A DNA stretch of 64,000 nucleotides from Polynucleobacter yangtzensis. GTDB taxonomy: Bacteria > Pseudomonadota > Gammaproteobacteria > Burkholderiales > Burkholderiaceae. The notes beneath the pieces were generated by a model that was given only the letters and a program-made list of their open reading frames with translations, was not told the DNA's origin and searched no databases. This document shows, one piece after another, positions 52,211 through 63,039 of this stretch. The stretch is taken from assembly GCF_001595965.1 (NCBI RefSeq), contig NZ_LOJI01000007.1, positions 1-64,000 on the forward strand. The letters are read 5' to 3'. The number at the start of each line of letters is the position of its first letter. Within the stretch, counting starts at the first letter, position 1. Both the position numbers and the translations under genes were made by a program.

Positions 52211-52864
52211 TTACCGAATCCCAATCAGCTTATGAGACTGCAGACTCAATCTCCATAAAGGGCGTTTTTGACATAAGCTGACGGCCAATTCTGTATTACT
52301 TTTCAGACTCGGCCCATCCATGGGTTGCAAGAAGCGATTGCGATAGTCCATCTTCTCAAAACGAGCCATGATCATTTCTAAATCCGCATGATCTTGTTGT
52401 GGAATTACTAGCTTTAGCTCGTCCGCTTGCAAAACAATTAAATCGGAACCAGCTTTAGGGCTTACGCAAACCCAATCTACTTCCTTAGGAACTTTCATCG
52501 TGCCATTGGTTTCAATGGCGACTGCAAAACCTTTTTGGTGAAGCGCTGCGATTAATTCGTCATCCAACTGGAGAAGAGGTTCGCCACCAGTAAAAACTAC
52601 ATAACGTTGTTGGGGACCGGCAGAAGTGCTGCGCCATGCAGCCTCAATTGCATCCGCAAGAGAAATAGCGGTATCGAACTTACCACCACCGAAGCCATCG
52701 CTGCCGACAAAATCGGTATCGCAGAATTGGCAAATAGCAGTAGCGCGATCTTCTTCGCGACCGCTCCATAGATTGCATCCAGCAAAGCGACAAAATACTG
52801 CCGCCCTACCAGCATGGGCACCTTCGCCTTGGAGGGTGGGGAATAGTTCTTTTACGGTATACAT
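52211..52864 (-). CDS. queE: 7-carboxy-7-deazaguanine synthase
   Basis: The protein has 217 residues. The radical SAM cluster has the atypical spacing C30-x14-C45-x2-C48, matching the Burkholderia multivorans QueE type, in place of CxxxCxxC. SAM is bound by the TGGEPLLQ motif, and FPTLQGEGAHAGRAAVF is the substrate-side opening. It makes the deazaguanine ring from carboxytetrahydropterin, directly after QueD in the pathway. Confidence 0.95.
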   Translation of the reverse strand: MYTVKELFPTLQGEGAHAGRAAVFCRFAGCNLWSGREEDRATAICQFCDTDFVGSDGFGGGKFDTAISLADAIEAAWRSTSAGPQQRYVVFTGGEPLLQLDDELIAALHQKGFAVAIETNGTMKVPKEVDWVCVSPKAGSDLIVLQADELKLVIPQQDHADLEMIMARFEKMDYRNRFLQPMDGPSLKSNTELAVSLCQKRPLWRLSLQSHKLIGIR

Positions 52865-52892
52865 AGCAATGCGCCTATTTTAAGCGCTTTGC

Positions 52893-53621
52893 TTACTTCC
52901 AGGAGATTAACTCCCACTCCAGGAAATCCTCCCAGTAGGCATTAGCCCAATATACGCCTGGGGTAATGTAGCGTCCAGAGCTTCTGCGAACCACCCACCG
53001 ACCAATCTCCGGTGAAAACCATAACTCCTCACTCCGAATATTGCCAACCCTAAAAAGGTCGCTACTGACAAAATTCGGCATTTCGTTTTGAACCCGCAAT
53101 ACTAAAAACTCACCAGCAGGAGATTTGATACGCTCCCACTGGGTTGCAGCCATACTCAGACCCCAGTAATAAGTAGCTCCAGGATAAGAAAGGGCCTCAT
53201 ATTGGGTGGTGAAGAATTTATTCCAACCAACCTGCAATTGTTCGGGCCACAAAGGTATGGCTTTAGTAAATTTTTGAGGAGGCTGCCAGTGTGGATCTTG
53301 AATGACATATCCCCAAGGCGACTGGATTTCATCTGGAAGAGGTCCCGCCTTAACTCCGGAGCGACTAATACGAATCTGATCGCCCACCGATACGACCCTC
53401 TCAGTGACGGTGTCCACAATCTCTTGGTTAAAAACATTGCGAACTTGATAGACCCATTCTTGACCAATCTTTGGCGCTCTTACCATGGGGGGTGGCATAG
53501 GCTGGGCCTCAAGTCGACCTCTAGGAGCAGGTTGGGAAGAAATACAACCCACCAGCAAAGCTGGTAGAGCCATCAAAAATATTCGGCGGAAGATACTTAC
53601 TTGTATGAAGTCAGCTGCCAT
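52893..53621 (-). CDS. Lipoprotein, paralogue of the next gene upstream
   Basis: The protein has 242 residues. An N-terminal FRRIFLMALPALLVGC segment gives a lipobox (LVGC) and resembles a Tat signal. The mature sequence starts with a Pro-rich linker, then VRAPKIGQEWVYQVRNVFN, TERVVSVGDQI, PWG, PLWPEQL, EELWFSPEIGRWVVR and ends WELISWK. The same blocks are in the adjacent gene. AGAGGA lies 9 bases before ATG 53621, which is inside the end of the neighbour. No family name is known to me. Confidence 0.68.
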   Translation of the reverse strand: MAADFIQVSIFRRIFLMALPALLVGCISSQPAPRGRLEAQPMPPPMVRAPKIGQEWVYQVRNVFNQEIVDTVTERVVSVGDQIRISRSGVKAGPLPDEIQSPWGYVIQDPHWQPPQKFTKAIPLWPEQLQVGWNKFFTTQYEALSYPGATYYWGLSMAATQWERIKSPAGEFLVLRVQNEMPNFVSSDLFRVGNIRSEELWFSPEIGRWVVRRSSGRYITPGVYWANAYWEDFLEWELISWK

Positions 53622-54298
53622 TGATAACTATCCTCTAAATTAGGCATACCCAATTGCCCCTGAATCATGTATGAGCCGGATGATTCTTTGGCCACCCAGC
53701 GACCAATGCTTGGGGCAAACCAAATGGTTTGCTTGCGAATGCAATTAACTTTATTGTCATCATTACTCTCGAAGTTAATGAGATTTTGATAACGCAAAGT
53801 TAAAAAGGTTCCAGCAGGAACAGTAATTTGCTCCCAACCATGTGCACTCATATATTCTTGCCACCCATAAGCATTTTCAGAGTAACCGCCTAAGCTATAT
53901 TTGGTATTCAATTGCTTACTCCAGCTTGATGTCAACTCTTCAGGCCACAGGGGAATCGGCGGCTTGAAGCTCATCAGACGCGGCCATGATGTATCTAATT
54001 GCACTACGCCCCATGGCCCCTGTATCTCACTTGGCAATTGACTGCCATCCTCATCTCTACGCTCTATCACAATGTTTGAGCCAACACTAGCGACTCTTTC
54101 CGTAACCACTCCGCGGATCTTGCCATCAAAAACATCGCGCTTGACATATGTCCACTCCTGCCCAACTTGAGGTGCTCTAACATTTGGAGTTGGCTTTGGT
54201 TGGGCAACAGGAGTGCCCCTCTGGTAGGCCAAAGGCACGCCACAAGCGACAGGAGCTAAGGCAGCTGATGCAATAAAAGTACGACGCGATAAATTCAT
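53597..54298 (-). CDS. Exported protein with Tat signal and lipobox, paralogue of the downstream gene
   Basis: The protein has 233 residues from ATG 54298, which follows GGAGA. The signal LSRRTFIASAALAPVACG has a good Tat motif and a lipobox-like VACG. The mature part repeats the blocks of the neighbour: VRAPQVGQEWTYVKRDVFD, TERVASVGSNI, PWGVVQLD, PLWPEEL, TIWFAPSIGRWVAK and WQLTSYK. The two arose by tandem duplication. Such sequences look like outer-membrane or periplasmic sensors of unknown function. The genes overlap by 25 bases, so they are coupled. Confidence 0.7.
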   Translation of the reverse strand: MNLSRRTFIASAALAPVACGVPLAYQRGTPVAQPKPTPNVRAPQVGQEWTYVKRDVFDGKIRGVVTERVASVGSNIVIERRDEDGSQLPSEIQGPWGVVQLDTSWPRLMSFKPPIPLWPEELTSSWSKQLNTKYSLGGYSENAYGWQEYMSAHGWEQITVPAGTFLTLRYQNLINFESNDDNKVNCIRKQTIWFAPSIGRWVAKESSGSYMIQGQLGMPNLEDSYQWQLTSYK

Positions 54299-54363
54299 TT
54301 TCTTCTCCCGCATTAATCTTATTACTTCACGAAATGATTTTAAGTCTGAATCCCGCGATCAGG

Positions 54364-56262
54364 CTATTGGTACAAAGCATTCTCTATGAAATTCTTAGGG
54401 ACAGTTGTCTTTGGAATAGTGATTCCCAAGCCATCAAACCAGGACTGTGCTTTGATATCAAAACCCACACCATGCATATAGTTGTAAAGCGCCTTCCTCA
54501 AGCCCTGCCCCAACAGGTCGTGATCCACCCCAGTAGGGTCGATAAAGGAAACATCATTCTTGGCAAAAGTGATTTCAGGCAAGGGCACTAATTCGATTCC
54601 ATACTCTTGTGGATTAAGTCCTACCGGAGAATGAACTGTGCAGATAAATCGGTGAAAGAAGCCGCTTTGGATGCAGCCGTTCTCAAATAACTGCCTTACA
54701 TACTCCAAAGCATCTACTGTTTCTTGCACGGTTTGAGTTGGGAAACCATACATCAGATATGCGTGCACCAAGATGCCTGCATCTGAGAAACCTTTGGTCA
54801 CTTGAGCAACCTGCTCGACTGATACACCTTTTTTCATGAGATTCAGCAAACGATCAGAAGCCACTTCAAGGCCACCTGACATAGCAATGCAACCACTCTG
54901 AGCTAGAAGCTCGGCCAATTCTGGTGTGAAGGTTTTTTCAAAGCGAATATTGCCCCACCAAGATATAACCACTTGACGACGAATAAGCTCCTCAGCCAAT
55001 GCCTTTAATATTTTTGGTGGCGCTGCTTCGTCTACAAAATGAAAGCCCGTTTGCCCAGTCTCGGCAATAATTTGCTCTATGCGATCTACTAACAAACTCG
55101 CTGATGCAGTTTCATAACGAGAGATATAGTCAAGCGATACATCGCAGAAGCTACATTTCTTCCAATAACACCCATGCGCAACCGTAAGCTTATTCCAGCG
55201 ACCATCGCTCCATAAGCGATGCATGGGATTGAGCATATCTAGAAGCGATAGATAAGAATCGAGAGGCAATCCATCCCAGGTAGCAGTTCCAACTTCCTCG
55301 AAAGATATATCAGGCTCCTGCCAATTGAGGTATTGCACTTGATTTTTCGTATTGCGAATAAATGTACGTACCAACCTCTCAACAGAGCGCTTGCCAGCAA
55401 GATGATCTAGCAAGGCTAATAGTGGCCTTTCTCCAGAATCCAAGGTAATGAAATCAACGAAATCAAATATGCGAGGTTCAGAGAGCTCTCGCAACTCTGT
55501 ACTGACATACCCACCACCCAATGCGATCTTAATTTCTGGATAAGCGCTTTTAATCACTTGAGCAATGCGTAAGGCTGCATACATGGCACCAGGAAATGGA
55601 ACCGATAAAAGGACTAGGCTCGGCTGATGATGCTCAATTGCTTGGTTGGTAAGCGACTGCAAATGCATATCCATCAGCGTTGGCTCAGCATTGAGTGCAT
55701 CCGCTAAGGGCGTGAAAGTAGGCTGACTGCTTGCAAGTGACTCTGCATAGCGCACGAATTCAAAACGTTCGTCAACGGCATCACGCAAAACATCAGAAAG
55801 ATCATTGAGATAAAGGGTTGCCAAATGACGCGCTCGATCTTGCGATCCCAGGGCACCAAAGGCCCAAGACAAGGAATCACCAACCTCTTCTTCATCAAAC
55901 GTATCAAGCGATGAAAAGCGCGGTCCTTCAGGCAAAAAAGTTCGACTATTAATACGATGACTTAGAGTGCTATCGCGCCCCTGCAAGAAAGTAATTACTG
56001 GCGAGATTGTGGATTGATACGTGGGAAAGTAATCTAGAAAAAAATTGACACTTGCACTACGATTCTCTTCAGGCATGCTGAGAGCTTGAGCATGAATTTC
56101 CCTCAAACCTTCGGGTGTAAAAAAACTGAGTACCAGAGCTAATGCCAAATCCTCTTGTACAGCATCCACACCACGCGATCGTAAAAACCCGGTAAGGTAA
56201 GCCGTAGAGGGATACGGGGTATTGAGCTGTGTCATCGGAGGGATGAGGCTTAATACCTTCAT
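54364..56262 (-). CDS. B12-binding-domain radical SAM protein
   Basis: The protein has 632 residues from ATG 56262, preceded by TTGGAG. An N-terminal Rossmann domain of the B12-binding type (KVLSLIPPMTQLNTPYPSTAYL, IALGGGYVS) is followed by the radical SAM core with HGCYWKKCSFCD, a CX4CX2C cluster site. A conserved FVDEA, GGLEVAS and a long C-terminal domain follow. The His of the cobalamin DxHxxG motif is not evident, so B12 binding is uncertain. Relatives modify lipids or natural products. It is 4 bases from the DUF455 gene. Confidence 0.8.
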   Translation of the reverse strand: MKVLSLIPPMTQLNTPYPSTAYLTGFLRSRGVDAVQEDLALALVLSFFTPEGLREIHAQALSMPEENRSASVNFFLDYFPTYQSTISPVITFLQGRDSTLSHRINSRTFLPEGPRFSSLDTFDEEEVGDSLSWAFGALGSQDRARHLATLYLNDLSDVLRDAVDERFEFVRYAESLASSQPTFTPLADALNAEPTLMDMHLQSLTNQAIEHHQPSLVLLSVPFPGAMYAALRIAQVIKSAYPEIKIALGGGYVSTELRELSEPRIFDFVDFITLDSGERPLLALLDHLAGKRSVERLVRTFIRNTKNQVQYLNWQEPDISFEEVGTATWDGLPLDSYLSLLDMLNPMHRLWSDGRWNKLTVAHGCYWKKCSFCDVSLDYISRYETASASLLVDRIEQIIAETGQTGFHFVDEAAPPKILKALAEELIRRQVVISWWGNIRFEKTFTPELAELLAQSGCIAMSGGLEVASDRLLNLMKKGVSVEQVAQVTKGFSDAGILVHAYLMYGFPTQTVQETVDALEYVRQLFENGCIQSGFFHRFICTVHSPVGLNPQEYGIELVPLPEITFAKNDVSFIDPTGVDHDLLGQGLRKALYNYMHGVGFDIKAQSWFDGLGITIPKTTVPKNFIENALYQ

Positions 56263-56266
56263 TTGG

Positions 56267-57064
56267 CTATGCTCCAAGGAGACTTAACTCTTCAGAGGTG
56301 AAGCCTGCTTGCTTGCGAGCCTCGATATTAAATGGCCCCTTAAGAACAGGTGCTCGATATTTTCCAGCTAACTCTCGATAAGCGACGATCGGAGATAGAT
56401 TATCTTTAGAGCATAAGAAATTAAACCAACGATTACCAATCAGTACGTGACCGATTTCATCATTGAGAATAATCTCTAGAATCTCTACAGCACGAGCCTC
56501 TTTAATTTGCTTAAAGCGATCTCGAATCGAAGGCACCGCATCTAACCCTCTTGCTTCCATCGTTCTGGGAACAAGCGCCATTCTGGCAATGACTGAATCC
56601 GTTGTTCTCTCAACCATCTCCCACAAACTATTGTGAGCCGGAAAATCGCCATAGGTAAATCCAAGCGAATGCAGATGATCGTTAACTAAGCTGAAGTGAT
56701 AGGCCTCTTCTTTGGCAACTTTCAGCCAGTCTTCATAGTATTCCTTGGGCATATCCGGAAAACGCCAGATCGCATCCAAAGCTAAATTCATGGCATTAAA
56801 TTCAATATGAGCCAAGGAGTGCAATAGGCCTGCCCTACCTTCGGGCGTATCCATTCTTCTTTTAGGAACTAATTTAGGAAGTACGAGCTCCGGCTTTACT
56901 GGGCGACCAGGAAGAATGAGATCTTGAGAATCAACCTTACGAGAAACATCAAGGGTTACTCGTTGCTGCTGATATTCATCAAACAACTCAAGCAACTGAC
57001 TTACTTTAGTCTGCACATCAGAGCTTGCTAGGATTGCGAGTGCTGTTGCTCGTAACTCAAACAT
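56267..57064 (-). CDS. DUF455 ferritin-like protein
   Basis: The protein has 265 residues. The conserved HIEFNAMNLALDAIWRFP, KEEAYHFSLVNDHL, ARGLDAVP and EIILNDEIGHVLIGNRWF blocks supply the Glu and His of a di-iron ferritin-like centre (E..H patterns). DUF455 members are of unproven function and are often thought to be oxidoreductases. It lies immediately upstream of the radical SAM gene and downstream of guaA. The tight 4-base gap with the radical SAM gene suggests they act together. Confidence 0.85.
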   Translation of the reverse strand: MFELRATALAILASSDVQTKVSQLLELFDEYQQQRVTLDVSRKVDSQDLILPGRPVKPELVLPKLVPKRRMDTPEGRAGLLHSLAHIEFNAMNLALDAIWRFPDMPKEYYEDWLKVAKEEAYHFSLVNDHLHSLGFTYGDFPAHNSLWEMVERTTDSVIARMALVPRTMEARGLDAVPSIRDRFKQIKEARAVEILEIILNDEIGHVLIGNRWFNFLCSKDNLSPIVAYRELAGKYRAPVLKGPFNIEARKQAGFTSEELSLLGA

Positions 57065-57094
57065 AGGAATTAGCAGGCTGATTTAGCCCGCCCC

Positions 57095-58702
57095 TTATTC
57101 CCACTCAATCGTTGCCGGTGGTTTTCCACTGATATCGTATACAACCCGATTGATGCCACGCACTTCATTAATGATGCGATTAGAAACCTTACCAAGCAAT
57201 TCATGTGGCAGATGAGCCCAGTGTGCAGTCATAAAGTCTTGGGTTTGAACTGCACGGAGAGCAACAACATATTCATATGTTCTGCCATCACCCATCACAC
57301 CAACAGACTTTACTGGCAAGAAGACAGCAAATGCCTGGCTAGTCAGGTCATACCAAGACTTCTGACTTGCTTCGTCGATCGTATTGCGTAATTCTTCGAT
57401 AAAGATAGCGTCAGCACGCTGCAAAAGACTAGCGAACTCAGCCTTCACTTCACCCAATATGCGGACACCAAGACCAGGACCTGGGAAAGGATGGCGATAT
57501 ACCATCTCACGAGGCAAACCTAATGCCACACCAAGTTCACGCACTTCATCTTTAAATAGTTCGCGTAATGGCTCGAGCAATTTGAGATGCATATCTTCAG
57601 GTAAGCCACCAACATTATGGTGACTCTTGATCGTATGCGCGCCCTTCTTGCCCTTACCAGCAGATTCAATCACGTCTGGATAAATAGTTCCTTGAGCAAG
57701 CCACTTTGCATTCTGAATTTTTCCAGATTCAGTTTGGAAAATTTCTACGAATTCTTTGCCGATAATTTTACGCTTTGCTTCTGGGTCGGCAACGCCAGCC
57801 AATTCACCCATAAAGGTTTCTTTGGCATCGACACGAATGACCTTCACGCCCAAATTGCGTGCGAACATTTCCATCACCATATCGCCTTCATTGAGACGAA
57901 GTAAGCCATGGTCAACAAATACACAAGTCAGCTGATCACCAATCGCTCGATGAATTAAGGCAGCAGCAACACTTGAGTCAACTCCGCCAGACAAACCAAG
58001 GATGACTTCTTCATCGCCCACTTGTTTGCGAATATTCTCAACTGCTTCAGCAATGTAATCGCCCATCACCCAATCAGGCTTACACTTGCAAATCTCATGT
58101 ACAAAGCGCTCAATGATTGCAGTGCCTTGGATGGTATGAGTTACTTCTGGATGAAACTGGAATGCATAGAAACGACGCTCTTCATCAGCCATACCCGCAA
58201 TAGGGCAAGACTCAGTTGATGCCATCAACTTGAATGACGGAGGCAATGTAGTAACAGAGTCTCCATGGCTCATCCACACCTTAAGAATGCCATGGCCTTC
58301 GCTAGTGGAGAAATCCTGAATACCTTTAAGCAAATTGGTGTGGCCATGCGCACGAACTTCAGAGTAACCAAACTCACGAGCCTTACCTAAAGACTCAGCG
58401 GATGCAACAGCTCCACCCAATTGAGTGGCCATCGTTTGCATACCATAGCAAATACCGAGCACAGGAACACCAAGCTCAAAAACAATTTGTGGCGCACGTG
58501 GACTACCATCTTCAGTTACCGAGCTGGGTCCGCCAGAAAGAATGATGCCTTTACCACCCTGCTCTTGAATGAACTTGCGGATAAATTCAGGATCGCAATC
58601 GTAGGGATGGATCTCAGAATAGACTCGTCCATCGCGTACACGTCTTGCAATAAGTTGGGTTACTTGTGAACCAAAGTCGAGAATCAGTATTTTGTCGTGC
58701 AC
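57095..58702 (-). CDS. guaA: GMP synthase (glutamine-hydrolysing)
   Basis: The protein has 535 residues. The glutamine amidotransferase domain has the nucleophile Cys85 (GICYGMQ) and the FHPEVTHT His/Glu. The ATP pyrophosphatase has the P-loop [13 protein letters not shown]. It makes GMP from XMP. The start is GTG (GTG CAC GAC) and lacks a clear ribosome-binding site. It lies 36 bases after guaB, the usual order. Confidence 0.97.
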   Translation of the reverse strand: MHDKILILDFGSQVTQLIARRVRDGRVYSEIHPYDCDPEFIRKFIQEQGGKGIILSGGPSSVTEDGSPRAPQIVFELGVPVLGICYGMQTMATQLGGAVASAESLGKAREFGYSEVRAHGHTNLLKGIQDFSTSEGHGILKVWMSHGDSVTTLPPSFKLMASTESCPIAGMADEERRFYAFQFHPEVTHTIQGTAIIERFVHEICKCKPDWVMGDYIAEAVENIRKQVGDEEVILGLSGGVDSSVAAALIHRAIGDQLTCVFVDHGLLRLNEGDMVMEMFARNLGVKVIRVDAKETFMGELAGVADPEAKRKIIGKEFVEIFQTESGKIQNAKWLAQGTIYPDVIESAGKGKKGAHTIKSHHNVGGLPEDMHLKLLEPLRELFKDEVRELGVALGLPREMVYRHPFPGPGLGVRILGEVKAEFASLLQRADAIFIEELRNTIDEASQKSWYDLTSQAFAVFLPVKSVGVMGDGRTYEYVVALRAVQTQDFMTAHWAHLPHELLGKVSNRIINEVRGINRVVYDISGKPPATIEWE

Positions 58703-58738
58703 GAAAGGAACAGCCTTTATTTCAGCGTTTTTTAATTG

Positions 58739-60211
<1,473 letters not shown>

Positions 60212-60228
60212 CTAGTCGCAAAAACCGA

Positions 60229-60579
60229 TTATAGCCTCCTAGCCTTTCTTTTAGCTGCGGCAGCCTGGAATTTGGCATCTTGGTTCTGGTTGGCCTTTTT
60301 ACGCCGAACCGTCTTGGGGTCTATTAATAAGGGTGAGTAAAGCTCCAGACGATCGCCGTTATAAATGGGGCTCTCCCAGTCTTTACGCTTCCCGAAGACC
60401 CCAAAGCAGCCCTTTCTGGCTAAAACGGGGTCATCAGCTCCAACCGCAATTCCAGCCCTAACTAAAGCCAATCCCACTGTTGCTGACTGACCTTCTTCCA
60501 AAAGCAGCTGAAACGGCTTGAGCACTGGCTCACCCCGCCTAGCATCGCAGAGAATGAGGTTAATTACGCGCTCAGCCAT
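60229..60579 (-). CDS. rnfH: RnfH family ubiquitin-like protein
   Basis: The protein has 116 residues from ATG 60579, overlapping the ratA stop by 8 bases. It has the small beta-grasp core (RVINLILCDARRGEPVLKPFQLLLEEGQSATVGLALVRAG) and the VFGKRKDWESPIYNGDRLELYSPLLIDPK block that is typical of RnfH. The basic C-terminus (RRKKANQNQDAKFQAAAAKRKARRL) is common in the family. Function unproven; it pairs with ratA in most proteobacteria. Confidence 0.9.
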   Translation of the reverse strand: MAERVINLILCDARRGEPVLKPFQLLLEEGQSATVGLALVRAGIAVGADDPVLARKGCFGVFGKRKDWESPIYNGDRLELYSPLLIDPKTVRRKKANQNQDAKFQAAAAKRKARRL

Positions 60580-61003
60580 AGAGCTCTTCAGCGCGCTTAA
60601 CAAAACAATCCACAAAGGTGCCGGCTATATGACCAAAGACGGGTCCAATAATCTTGTCTAGAATGACACTCTTAAACTCCCAGTGCAGCTTGAACTCCAC
60701 CTTGCAGGCATCATCTCTTAAAGGGATAAAGTTCCATTGCCCCGAAAAATGCTTAAACGGGCCGTCCACAAAGACCATATCAATGGTTTCCGGGCGATGA
60801 TTCACATTACGCGTATGAAAGTACTGGGTAATGCCCTTGAAATGAATATTGATTTTGGCATCAAGCACAGTCTCGGTCTGCTCAAAAATTTCCACGCCGC
60901 CACACCACGGCAGAAACTCAGGATAGCGGGCAACATCTGTCACCAAGCCATACATGCGGTCGGCTGATTGGCCAATTAAAACGGTCTTGTAGACGTCTGC
61001 CAT
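60572..61003 (-). CDS. ratA: Ribosome association toxin RatA (SRPBCC family)
   Basis: The protein has 143 residues. It is a START/SRPBCC fold with DVYKTVLIGQSADRMYGLVTDVARYPEFLPWCGG at the start, FKGITQYFHTRN, and the C-terminal ...FVKRAEELYG. It is homologous to E. coli RatA, which blocks 70S association, and to coenzyme Q-binding Coq10. The ubiquinone role may be the main one. Here the ratA-rnfH pair is divergent from smpB across 25 bases, the conserved arrangement. Confidence 0.93.
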   Translation of the reverse strand: MADVYKTVLIGQSADRMYGLVTDVARYPEFLPWCGGVEIFEQTETVLDAKINIHFKGITQYFHTRNVNHRPETIDMVFVDGPFKHFSGQWNFIPLRDDACKVEFKLHWEFKSVILDKIIGPVFGHIAGTFVDCFVKRAEELYG

Positions 61004-61028
61004 AATCGTTCTTGAGAGCTAAATAAAT

Positions 61029-61481
61029 ATGAGTATCGTCGATAACAAAAAAGCCTTCTTTGATTATTTTATCGAGGAGCGCTTTGAGGCAGGGCTTGTT
61101 CTGGAAGGCTGGGAAGTAAAAGCCATTCGCGCAGGTCGCGTGCACATCAAGGAAGCGTATGTCGTCATTCGCAAGGCGGAGCTATTCCTGATTGGCTGCC
61201 ATATCACCCCTCTCCTATCGGCCTCTACCCATATCGTGCCCGATAATACCCGCACTAGAAAACTACTTCTCAACGCCATTGAAATCCGCAAACTCATTGG
61301 AAAAGTAGAGCAAAAGGGCTATACCCTCGTCCCGCTCAACCTGCACTTTTCCAAAGGGAATGTGAAGTGTGAAATTGGCCTAGCCAGAGGCAAAAAACAG
61401 CATGACAAACGTGCGGCCACTAAAGAGCGTGAGTGGGAAGTGCAAAAGGGACGGATTGCCAGAGGCGATTTAAACGCTTAA
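61029..61481 (+). CDS. smpB: SsrA-binding protein SmpB
   Basis: The protein has 150 residues. [42 protein letters not shown] is the core OB fold, and the C-terminal [25 protein letters not shown] contacts tmRNA and the ribosome. It is needed for rescue of stalled ribosomes by trans-translation. No tmRNA gene follows in this window. Confidence 0.97.
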   Translation: MSIVDNKKAFFDYFIEERFEAGLVLEGWEVKAIRAGRVHIKEAYVVIRKAELFLIGCHITPLLSASTHIVPDNTRTRKLLLNAIEIRKLIGKVEQKGYTLVPLNLHFSKGNVKCEIGLARGKKQHDKRAATKEREWEVQKGRIARGDLNA

Positions 61482-61532
61482 TAGGCCTAAAACTGGGGTA
61501 TGCTGGCCTCAGGGCTAGTATCTGAGCATTTA

Positions 61533-61549
61533 TGCACTAATTCGGTGCA
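61533..61549. promoter_or_regulatory. NtrC-like dyad upstream of the ATP-grasp operon
   Basis: TGCACTAATTCGGTGCA matches the classical NtrC consensus TGCACC-N5-GGTGCA with one mismatch. A further GGCACC at 61554-61559 gives an overlapping GGTGC/GCACC pair. The site is 64 bases before the start of the ATP-grasp gene. No sigma-54 promoter with correct spacing could be found, so the assignment is only tentative. Confidence 0.35.
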
Positions 61550-61613
61550 ATACGGCACCAAGCCGCTTCAAATCATTTATTCCAGCTTTTATAAAGGCAT
61601 TAGTTTTATAACT

Positions 61614-63026
61614 ATGAAATTGCCTTTTGACGAAATGCTCGACGCCGCAGGCAAAGCGCGTCCCCACTACCAAATCTTTCACAACTGGTTAAAGCAGCAA
61701 AGTGACACCCTTATGGGTCTCAAGCGTGCTGAAGCCGACCTCATCTTTAGGCGAGTAGGTATTACTTTTGCCGTCTATGGTGACGACCTTGGCTCAGAAA
61801 GAACCATTCCTTTTGATCAAGTGCCTCGCATCTTTACCGCTAAAGAGTGGGAACAACTTGAAGCGGGGTTACGCCAACGCGTTAAAGCGCTCAATCGCTT
61901 CATCTATGACGTCTATCACGATGAAGAAATCATCAAAGCAGGCATTGTTCCTGCCGAACAGATTTATAACAACGCGCAATACCGGCCAGAGATGCGCAAT
62001 GTAAGCGTACCGCGCGACATCTACGCACAAATTGCCGGTATCGATATCGTGCGTGCAGGTGAAGGCGAGTTCTACGTATTGGAAGATAACTTACGTGTTC
62101 CGTCTGGCGTTTCATATATGGTTGAAGATCGCAAGATGATGATGCGACTCTTCCCTGACCTCTTCCAAAAATATCGCATTGCGCCAGTTGAGCACTATCC
62201 AGATCTTTTATTGGAATGCCTTAAGTCTGTAAAACCTGATGACGTCAAAAAACCAAACGTCGTTGTGTTAACGCCAGGTATGTATAACTCTGCTTACTTT
62301 GAGCACAGCTATCTTGCACAGCAGATGGGCGTTGAGTTAGTTGAAGGCAAGGACTTATTTGTAAAGAACGAACAAGTCTTTATGCGCACTACCCAAGGTC
62401 CTGAAAGGGTCGATGTGATCTACCGCCGTGTCGATGATGACTTCTTGGATCCATTAGCGTTTCGCTCCGACTCCACCTTGGGTGTTGCGGGACTACTGTC
62501 CGCGCATCGCGCTGGTAATGTGACATTAGCCAACGCGATTGGAACTGGTATCGCTGATGACAAGTCAATCTATCCATATGTCCCCGAGATGATTGAGTTC
62601 TATCTTGGTGAAAAACCCATTCTGAATAATGTGCCAACCTTCCAGTGTCGCAAGGCCGATGATCTGGCATATACCTTAGCGAACTTAGAGAAGCTGGTAG
62701 TAAAGCTTACTCATGGTGCTGGCGGTTACGGCATGTTGGTGGGTCCAGCCTCTACTAAAGCAGAGATTGAAGAATTTAGAACGCATCTAATCGCCAATCC
62801 AGATAAATATATTGCTCAGCCTACCTTAGCTCTTTCTACTTGCCCTACTTTTGTAGAGTCAGGTATTGCCCCAAGACATATCGATTTAAGACCCTTTGTG
62901 CTATCAGGCAAAACCATCAAGATGGTGCCAGGTGGATTGACTAGGGTCGCGCTCAAAGAAGGCTCTTTAGTGGTGAACTCCTCCCAGGGTGGTGGAACTA
63001 AAGACACCTGGGTGTTAGAGAAATAA
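61614..63026 (+). CDS. Circularly permuted ATP-grasp protein (DUF404/DUF407 type)
   Basis: The protein has 470 residues from ATG 61614; 114 bases of upstream frame lack a ribosome-binding site. Conserved blocks are the start DEMLDAAGKARPHYQIFHNWL, VYHDEEIIKAGIVP, FYVLEDNLRVPSGVSYM, the DVIYRRVDDDFLDPLAFR, the NVPTFQCR and VVKLTHGAGGYGM Gly-rich loop, and DLRPFVLSG. These mark the CP_ATPgrasp_2 family, predicted amide-bond ligases. It is followed 13 bases later by an alpha-E gene. That pairing is known with a transglutaminase-like and an Anbu protease gene, which would lie beyond the window. Confidence 0.9.
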   Translation: MKLPFDEMLDAAGKARPHYQIFHNWLKQQSDTLMGLKRAEADLIFRRVGITFAVYGDDLGSERTIPFDQVPRIFTAKEWEQLEAGLRQRVKALNRFIYDVYHDEEIIKAGIVPAEQIYNNAQYRPEMRNVSVPRDIYAQIAGIDIVRAGEGEFYVLEDNLRVPSGVSYMVEDRKMMMRLFPDLFQKYRIAPVEHYPDLLLECLKSVKPDDVKKPNVVVLTPGMYNSAYFEHSYLAQQMGVELVEGKDLFVKNEQVFMRTTQGPERVDVIYRRVDDDFLDPLAFRSDSTLGVAGLLSAHRAGNVTLANAIGTGIADDKSIYPYVPEMIEFYLGEKPILNNVPTFQCRKADDLAYTLANLEKLVVKLTHGAGGYGMLVGPASTKAEIEEFRTHLIANPDKYIAQPTLALSTCPTFVESGIAPRHIDLRPFVLSGKTIKMVPGGLTRVALKEGSLVVNSSQGGGTKDTWVLEK

Positions 63027-63039
63027 GGAAAGAGTAAAC

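Noticed and set aside
61554..61566. Sigma-54 promoter before the ATP-grasp gene
   Set aside because: GGCACC and GC are present, but only 9 bases separate GG and GC, and sigma-54 promoters need 10.
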